Both the position numbers and the translations under genes were made by a program. From the NCBI GenBank assembly GCA_029932675.1, contig JAOZPP010000038.1, positions 1 to 27,411 of the forward strand: a stretch of 27,411 bases of DNA, written 5' to 3'. The notes under the pieces are model-generated. The model made no database searches and was not told the origin of the DNA. It saw nothing but the letters and a program-made list of their open reading frames with translations. Every line of letters begins with the position of its first letter. The first letter of the stretch is position 1. The DNA comes from a bacterium. GTDB lineage: Bacteria > SM23-81 > DAOVCL01. Below, one piece after another: positions 22,106 through 27,411 of the stretch.

Positions 22106-23536
22106 CTACGGGCTTCTCTCTTCCTGGCTTTGTAGCATGTCTACCGGGACTCCATCTCTGTTGTTGAGTAGGTTCTCCTCCTCATTGAGGATGCGGATGA
22201 CCGCTTCAATTAACTGAGATGATTCGGCGGTCTTAGTGATGAACTCATCTGCACCCGCCTCTAAGGCCCGCCTGCGCGTTTCCGGATGTTCGTCGCTGGT
22301 AAAGAGGATCAATTTGGTATGGGAATTTCGTGGATCCTCCCTCACCCGGCGGCAAATCTCGATGCCAGAGAGGACAGGAAGCATAAAGTCGATCACTGCG
22401 GCATCGGGCTTCTCCTCCTTGATCCTATTCAGGGCATTGGCCCCATCTGCAGCCTTTAAGGGGATAAACCCTGCCCTGGCCAAGAGGCGGGAATAGAGGC
22501 TGAGGATGACGGGGTTGTCATCCACGATGAGAACCCGCTTTGGTTTCTTCTCCTGGGCAAGGCCCTCCTCCTTTAATTCACCCTGACTCTCCAAAATTAG
22601 CAGGGAATCGTTGCAATTGAGCCGCTCCTCTTTGCTCGGACATAACCAGTCCCTATTCCCCCGCCGCAACCCAATGACCTCTTGCCCCATCTCCCGGGAG
22701 ACCTCCTCGATGGTCTGTCCCACCATACTCGATCCCTCCCTGACAGTTATCCACCGCGGCGCAACAGCAGGAGAAGGGGATAGAACCTCCTTCACTTTCA
22801 ACTTTCCAGTAGCAATGAGGAGCTCATTGGCAAATTCCCTTCCTGCTGTGGCAAACAGGGAGATAACCTTATCTGCTCCAGCGCGCAGGAGCTTCTTCTC
22901 CGAGGTGGCCTCCACTGCCCTGGCGATTATGTGAAGGGTGGGATTGAGTTCCCTGGCAGTTAGGGTGATGAAGAGGTTCTCTGGATCCGAGCCGGCAAGG
23001 GCAAGAAGGCCGGCGGCGGTCTTGATGTTTGCTTTGAGGAGTATCTCCTCATCGGTGCAATTTCCTTGGATAACCAGGAACCCCCTTTCCCTCAACCTCT
23101 CCACCTGTTCTGAATCCGCCTCTACCCCGACGAATTTGGCCCCTGCCCGGGAGAAGCTCTCCGCGGCAACAGAACCAACCCGTCCACAGCCACAGATAAT
23201 ACAATGCGCTCTTAGTTGGGAGATCTGTTTCTGCATCTTCCTCTCCTCCGACATACTGGTCACCACCTTTTCGAAGACGAACCTCGCTATGGTGCTGGCC
23301 GAAAAGGCCAAGGTGGCAAATCCGCCCAAGATGAGGATACAAGAGAATATTCGGCCTGTATCGGAGAGCGGCTTTACCTCCCCATATCCCACGGTGCTGA
23401 CCGTGATGATGGTCATATAGAATGCCTGGAGAAGGCTATAGCCCTCCAGAAGCACATATCCCACCGTCCCCCCAAAGATTACCAGTAGCGCCACTAAGCC
23501 ACAGAGGGTAATCCGCTTATCAAGGCGAAGATGCAT
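22106..23536 (-). CDS. Two-TM potassium channel with RCK domains and a fused C-terminal receiver
   Basis: A 476-residue protein counted from MHLRLDKR, chosen over an upstream GTG at 23564-23566 because GGAGAG stands five bases before it. Order: TM1 (about 10-30), pore helix and selectivity filter TVGYGE (48-53), TM2 (about 63-85), an RCK/TrkA-N Rossmann domain with GCGRVG (116-121), an RCK/TrkA-C domain (about 250-325), then a complete response-regulator receiver (about 334-455). The receiver has D339-D340, phospho-acceptor D383 (AAVIDFMLPVLSG), a threonine switch in LFTSD and the lysine in FITKTA. The first part is a standard MthK-like channel gated by cytoplasmic ligands. The receiver is continuous with it in one frame. 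Phosphorylation probably gates or assembles the channel. It lies between the six-PAS hybrid kinase and H-NOX genes, same strand. Confidence 0.92.
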   Translation of the reverse strand: MHLRLDKRITLCGLVALLVIFGGTVGYVLLEGYSLLQAFYMTIITVSTVGYGEVKPLSDTGRIFSCILILGGFATLAFSASTIARFVFEKVVTSMSEERKMQKQISQLRAHCIICGCGRVGSVAAESFSRAGAKFVGVEADSEQVERLRERGFLVIQGNCTDEEILLKANIKTAAGLLALAGSDPENLFITLTARELNPTLHIIARAVEATSEKKLLRAGADKVISLFATAGREFANELLIATGKLKVKEVLSPSPAVAPRWITVREGSSMVGQTIEEVSREMGQEVIGLRRGNRDWLCPSKEERLNCNDSLLILESQGELKEEGLAQEKKPKRVLIVDDNPVILSLYSRLLARAGFIPLKAADGANALNRIKEEKPDAAVIDFMLPVLSGIEICRRVREDPRNSHTKLILFTSDEHPETRRRALEAGADEFITKTAESSQLIEAVIRILNEEENLLNNRDGVPVDMLQSQEERSP

Positions 23537-23667
23537 TGGCTCTCTCCAGCGAGGGGAAGGGTCCACCCCGGTTCTTGAGCTGGGTTGGCGCCTTCAACCA
23601 TCAGGGTAGGTCAATCCGAACGGATCTGGAAATATACCGGCTTAGGTTGCAACCCAAGATGATCAGT

Positions 23668-26600
23668 CTATCCATCGAGCACCTCCCGCACCTTATGGGA
23701 TATCTCCTCCATAGAAAATGGTTTGTGCAGAAAGCCCTTCACTCCCAGATCCAGAATCCGCTGGGCAGCCGTGTTTTTCGAGTACCCACTGGCCAGCAGT
23801 GCCTTTACCTGCGGATCAATCCGCTTCAGTTCTTGGAAGGTCTCCCTCCCCCCCATCTTAGGCATCATCATATCAACAATCACCAAGTCTATCTCATCCC
23901 TGTGTTTACGATATAGCTCCACTGCCTCCTCTCCATCGGAGGCCAACCTCACCCTGTATCCCAGATCCTCCAATATATCCTTCATCAGATCGCGGAGCAT
24001 CTGCTCATCATCGACCACAAGAATGGATTCACTCCCTATGGTCACCCTTTCCTCCCTCCGCTTAGGCTGGATAGGGAAGCCTTGGGAGAGGGGTAAGTAA
24101 ACTTCAAATGTGGTCCCTTTCCCCACTTCACTGTAGACGGAGAGGTAACCACCGTGGTTCTTGACGATTCCATAGACCATTGAAAGTCCCAAACCTGTTC
24201 CCTCCCCCTGCCCCTTAGTAGTGAAGAAGGGATCGAATATCTTGGTTTTGGTCTCCTCATTCATCCCCACACCTGTATCGGATACCGTAATACAGACATA
24301 ATCCCCTGGGACAGCTCCCAAGTGTTCGGAAGCAAATCTCTCATCCAGATGGACAAGTCGAGAGCCAATGGATAGCTCTCCACCATCCGGCATTGCGTCC
24401 CGGGCATTGACGCAGAGGTTCATCAAGACCTGCTCTAATTGATTGGGATCTCCCTTGGTGAGAGGATTCTCCCCACACAAGTTCATCTCGATCTCTATCC
24501 GCTTGTCTATGGATGCGGAGAGCAACTCCACCACCCCGCCGATTAGTTGGTTAATGTCTACAGGCTTCTCCTCATATTTGCCCTGACGGGCGAAACCAAG
24601 CAACCTATTGGTCAGTTCGGCCGCCCTATTACTCGCGCTCTCGATGAGTTCCACATACTTGCGATTGGGATCAGTGGGGGCCAGTTTATTCAAAAGCAAT
24701 GAGGAATAGCCGAGGATGCCACCAAGGAGGTTGTTGAAATCATGGGCGATCCCTCCAGCAAGAGTCCCTACCGCCTCCATCTTTTGGGCGTGGCGCAGTT
24801 GTGCCTCTAACTTAACCCTCTCCTCCTCTGCCCGTTTGCGTTCAGTGATGTCACGACTTAGCCCGCTAAAGCCGATTATCTTGCCCTCCTCGTCTCTGAT
24901 GGGTTGGCTTCTTGTCGCCACCCAGACGATCTCACCACTCCGTTTTACCAACCGATATTCCGCATCTACGTCAACTCCTACGATGCCCTCTATGGGTTCT
25001 CCATTGAGCACTCGTCGCATACCCCCCCATAACAGAGGTATATCATCCTGGTGTACAAACTCCGTAAAGTTGTGCCCTATCGCCTCCTCTGGTTCACACC
25101 CGATGAACTGCTTGGTTACCGAATTGGCGAAGAGGATTTTCCCCTGTGGGTCAACCGTGAAGACGAGATCGCCTATCGTGTTGACCAGGTTCCGATATTT
25201 CTCCTTGCTCTCCTTTAATGCCCTTTCCGCCCGCTTCCGTTCGGTTACATCCCGGAAACTCCACACCCTCCCCACCGTCTCTTCCCCTATCTTCTGAGGT
25301 TGGGAATAGCGCTCAAAGATGCGACCATCCTTTAATTCCAACTCGTCATAGCTCTCCGCATCGGGTTGATCATACAACTCCTTTACCTTGGCAAGAAAGC
25401 TCTCTGGATCTTTCAACTGAGTTACGGCATATGCCAGCGCCTCTTCATCATCACCCGAGGCGAGAATGGAATCGGGAACGCCCCACATATCCACAAACTT
25501 CTGATTAAATCCTGCCCATCTCCCGTTTCTGTCTACAACAAGGATACCATCCGCAGTGGATTCCAGCGTTGCCCGCAACAGGGAGAGGGATTCCTCTAAG
25601 GCCTTCTCCGCCTGTTTCCGTTCGGTAATATCGCGGGCAATTCCGCAGAGTCCAATGATATCGCCTGAGCTGTTCCGCATTGGCACTTTAATGACATGGA
25701 AGGTGGTAAGAGCACCATTCACCGGTTTGGTATGTTCCTCCTCGATGATCTCACCATTTAGTACACGATGATCCACCTCCGTGATGTGTGCTGCCGCCCC
25801 CTGCCCGAAGAGGTCCTCATCCCTCATCCCGATCAGCTTTGCGGCCGGGAGCCCAAAGAGTTTCTCCATGGCCGGGTTGACCTGGGTGTATCTCAAATCG
25901 CGATCCTTGATGAAGATGGAATCCTGCGCCGTCTCGAAGATGGTGCGGAACCGCTCCTCGCTCGCCCGCAGGGCCTCCTCCATCCTCCGGTGTTCGGTTA
26001 TATCACGGCTCACCCCCACCAAGCCAATAACTTCCCCTTTATCGTTGAACACCGGAGATTTGATGGTATCGAAATAGACCCTCTCGCCCCTCTGGTTGTT
26101 TACGGCCTCTCCAACTTTGATGGTCTCCCGCCTCTTGAAGACGAGCTCATCGCTCCTTCTACACGCCTCAGCCAACTCCGGGGGGAACAACTCGGCGTCC
26201 GTCCTGCCGAGGATCTCCTCCCTCTTCAAGCCCACTAACTTCTCAAATGCCTTGTTTATCAGAAGGTTTCGGCCATTGACGTCCTTGAAATAGATGACAT
26301 CGGAGACCGCCTCCAGTAAGGTACTGAGGCGATTGGTCGTCGCGCGGAGCTCCTCTTCGGCCCTTTTTCGCTCGGTGATGTCCCTCTGGACTGAGACCGA
26401 ATACTTGAGCCCCCCACGGTCCTCCCTCACGGCACCAGCGCTGAGGAGCACCGTGCGCCTCTCCCCCCCTTTGGTGATGATTGTCATCTCCTCATCATGT
26501 AGCTTCCCGGTCCTCTTCCAAATGGAGAAAAGCTCCTCCATCTTCCTCTGCGATTCAGGGGCATAGATCTGATTCAAGGGTTTACCGACGAGATCTCTCT

Positions 26601-27168
26601 TTCTATAGCCCAAGGCCCGGAGGGCTGACCTATTCACATCAAGCACTATTCCTTCAGGGGAGATCATATAGCAGTATTCAGGATCGTTTTCAAAGAACTC
26701 CCTAAACCGCTCCTCGCTCTCCTGGAGAGCCTCTTCTGCCCGCTTGCGCTTGGTGATTTCCAGAGTTATCTCCACCGCACCCATCATCCCCCCATCAACC
26801 CCCCTCACCGCAAACCCTTTGATGAGCCAAGGCCTCCCATCAGGAGTAACTTTCTCTATCTTCTGGGGCTCCCCGGTCTGCATAGCTTTTATCACCGGAC
26901 AATCCGGACAGGGACTATTTCGTCTGGGCCACACCTCGTAGCAGCGGCGACCGATAAGCTCCTTCCGCTTTACGCCAACCGATTCGCAGGCCGCCCGATT
27001 CGCCCAGAGGACCCTCATCTCCCGATCCTGGTAGACAACATGCTCAATCAAGTTGTCCAGAATGGACACCCCCCACCCCCCTCCACTGATTAACTCCCTC
27101 ACTACCCCCATAATCCCTGCCTCCGGCTCGGAAACTGGTTGAGGCAAACTCGATGGCTCTTCACTCAT
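23668..27168 (-). CDS. Six-PAS hybrid histidine kinase with C-terminal receiver
   Basis: A 1166-residue soluble sensor kinase with no membrane segment. Six PAS domains follow one another (roughly residues 30-145, 147-270, 272-395, 398-520, 522-650 and 652-785), most ending in [10 protein letters not shown]. The first carries SPCPDCPV, a cysteine pair seen in some PAS domains that may bind metal or sense redox; this is uncertain. HisKA has the phosphorylated histidine in [13 protein letters not shown]. HATPase has DTGVGM and [11 protein letters not shown]. The receiver has the acceptor aspartate in [13 protein letters not shown] and the lysine in FLHKPFS. It is the first gene of the run leading to the channel, H-NOX and HNOBA kinase, and has a sigma-28 promoter about 210 bases upstream. 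A ribosome binding site, GAGGAG, lies just before the ATG. Confidence 0.93.
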   Translation of the reverse strand: MSEEPSSLPQPVSEPEAGIMGVVRELISGGGWGVSILDNLIEHVVYQDREMRVLWANRAACESVGVKRKELIGRRCYEVWPRRNSPCPDCPVIKAMQTGEPQKIEKVTPDGRPWLIKGFAVRGVDGGMMGAVEITLEITKRKRAEEALQESEERFREFFENDPEYCYMISPEGIVLDVNRSALRALGYRKRDLVGKPLNQIYAPESQRKMEELFSIWKRTGKLHDEEMTIITKGGERRTVLLSAGAVREDRGGLKYSVSVQRDITERKRAEEELRATTNRLSTLLEAVSDVIYFKDVNGRNLLINKAFEKLVGLKREEILGRTDAELFPPELAEACRRSDELVFKRRETIKVGEAVNNQRGERVYFDTIKSPVFNDKGEVIGLVGVSRDITEHRRMEEALRASEERFRTIFETAQDSIFIKDRDLRYTQVNPAMEKLFGLPAAKLIGMRDEDLFGQGAAAHITEVDHRVLNGEIIEEEHTKPVNGALTTFHVIKVPMRNSSGDIIGLCGIARDITERKQAEKALEESLSLLRATLESTADGILVVDRNGRWAGFNQKFVDMWGVPDSILASGDDEEALAYAVTQLKDPESFLAKVKELYDQPDAESYDELELKDGRIFERYSQPQKIGEETVGRVWSFRDVTERKRAERALKESKEKYRNLVNTIGDLVFTVDPQGKILFANSVTKQFIGCEPEEAIGHNFTEFVHQDDIPLLWGGMRRVLNGEPIEGIVGVDVDAEYRLVKRSGEIVWVATRSQPIRDEEGKIIGFSGLSRDITERKRAEEERVKLEAQLRHAQKMEAVGTLAGGIAHDFNNLLGGILGYSSLLLNKLAPTDPNRKYVELIESASNRAAELTNRLLGFARQGKYEEKPVDINQLIGGVVELLSASIDKRIEIEMNLCGENPLTKGDPNQLEQVLMNLCVNARDAMPDGGELSIGSRLVHLDERFASEHLGAVPGDYVCITVSDTGVGMNEETKTKIFDPFFTTKGQGEGTGLGLSMVYGIVKNHGGYLSVYSEVGKGTTFEVYLPLSQGFPIQPKRREERVTIGSESILVVDDEQMLRDLMKDILEDLGYRVRLASDGEEAVELYRKHRDEIDLVIVDMMMPKMGGRETFQELKRIDPQVKALLASGYSKNTAAQRILDLGVKGFLHKPFSMEEISHKVREVLDG

Positions 27169-27383
27169 TTCTCCTCTTCCTTTTATCCCTCATTAACCCC
27201 AATCGGTTCACAGGTTAGTAGGAAACCAAACCCCCCAAGGCTCTTGTTACGGAAAGAGATTACTGAACCTATGCGTGGAGGTGGAGGGGTACAAAGCTCT
27301 CTCCCTCCAAAACAGGGTGATCCCCCATTCTTAAACCATTTGCCCAATCAACATCCGTTTAAAGAGCAAAGGCCCTTCTATTC
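27169..27383 (-). other. Leader region of the six-PAS kinase transcript
   Basis: About 210 bases between the sigma-28 promoter and the start codon. I see one possible stem, GGTTCA with TGAACC on the minus strand, and GGAGGGAGAG, but no recognisable riboswitch and no convincing small gene. The length would allow post-transcriptional control. Confidence 0.4.
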
Positions 27384-27410
27384 ATATCGGCAAAATGGGA
27401 AAAAACTTTA
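27384..27410 (-). promoter_or_regulatory. Sigma-28 (FliA/SigD) promoter upstream of the six-PAS kinase
   Basis: On the minus strand TAAA (27407-27410) and GCCGATAT (27384-27391) are separated by exactly 15 bases. The flanks match the site at 17628-17654, sharing CTAAAGTTTTTT before and ATAGA after. It would drive the kinase and probably the channel, H-NOX and HNOBA-kinase genes behind it. Confidence 0.8.
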
Positions 27411-27411
27411 G

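Noticed and set aside
27169-27383. Leader considered as a c-di-GMP (GEMM) riboswitch
   Set aside because: The conserved GEMM core pieces (CACGCACAGGGCAAACC-type and the GGGGUUACC receptor) are not found on the minus strand.
1-27411. tRNA, rRNA, prophage or GGDEF/EAL genes
   Set aside because: None seen on either strand: no tRNA-like cloverleaf or rRNA motifs, no phage structural genes, and no GGDEF or EAL signature in any real frame.

Overview
The window looks like a chromosomal segment of a diderm, probably motile bacterium. A LolA-type carrier implies an outer membrane. Two near-perfect flagellar-type sigma-28 promoters imply a FliA/SigD regulon. Arginine is often AGG/AGA and isoleucine often ATA, and the style of the regulators resembles Desulfobacterota-like or deep-branching diderm lineages. 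The phylum cannot be fixed from this sequence alone.

Region 1 (1-2500) is decayed accessory DNA on the + strand. It holds a 5'-truncated AlbA_2/Schlafen-type ATP-binding protein, a frameshifted HsdS C-terminus, a DUF4258 gene split by a 400-bp mobile element with 26-bp terminal inverted repeats and an 8-bp target duplication, and a DUF2283 pseudogene. Region 2 (2503-4498) is a conserved pair, lolA-like and rimO, on the + strand.

Region 3 (4663-27168) is almost entirely minus-strand signalling. Read in the direction of transcription it holds: a six-PAS hybrid histidine kinase; a K+ channel/RCK protein with a fused response-regulator receiver; an H-NOX nitric-oxide sensor; an HNOBA-PAS-hybrid kinase with two receivers and an Hpt; a hairpin and a second sigma-28 promoter; a REC-kinase; a PAS-PAS-kinase. 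After a + strand DUF4143 ATPase in a palindrome-rich gap come REC-HD-GYP, REC-PAS, a small output-type domain, an HDOD protein, a second REC-HD-GYP, a REC-only regulator, a membrane HD-GYP with a degenerate GYP motif, galT and a STAS protein. In total there are four histidine kinases, nine receivers, about twelve PAS domains, three HD-GYP domains and one HDOD domain. I see no GGDEF or EAL domain.

Working model (inference): NO or redox signals enter through H-NOX/HNOBA and the PAS kinases. Phosphate passes through the Hpt to receivers on HD-GYP phosphodiesterases (lowering c-di-GMP) and on the potassium channel (changing K+ flux). Part of this is under flagellar sigma-28 control, tying it to the choice between swimming and surface growth. 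The most novel elements are the channel-receiver fusion beside an H-NOX/phosphorelay pair, the matched sigma-28 promoters, and an 837-bp sequence-identical kinase module shared by two neighbouring kinases.
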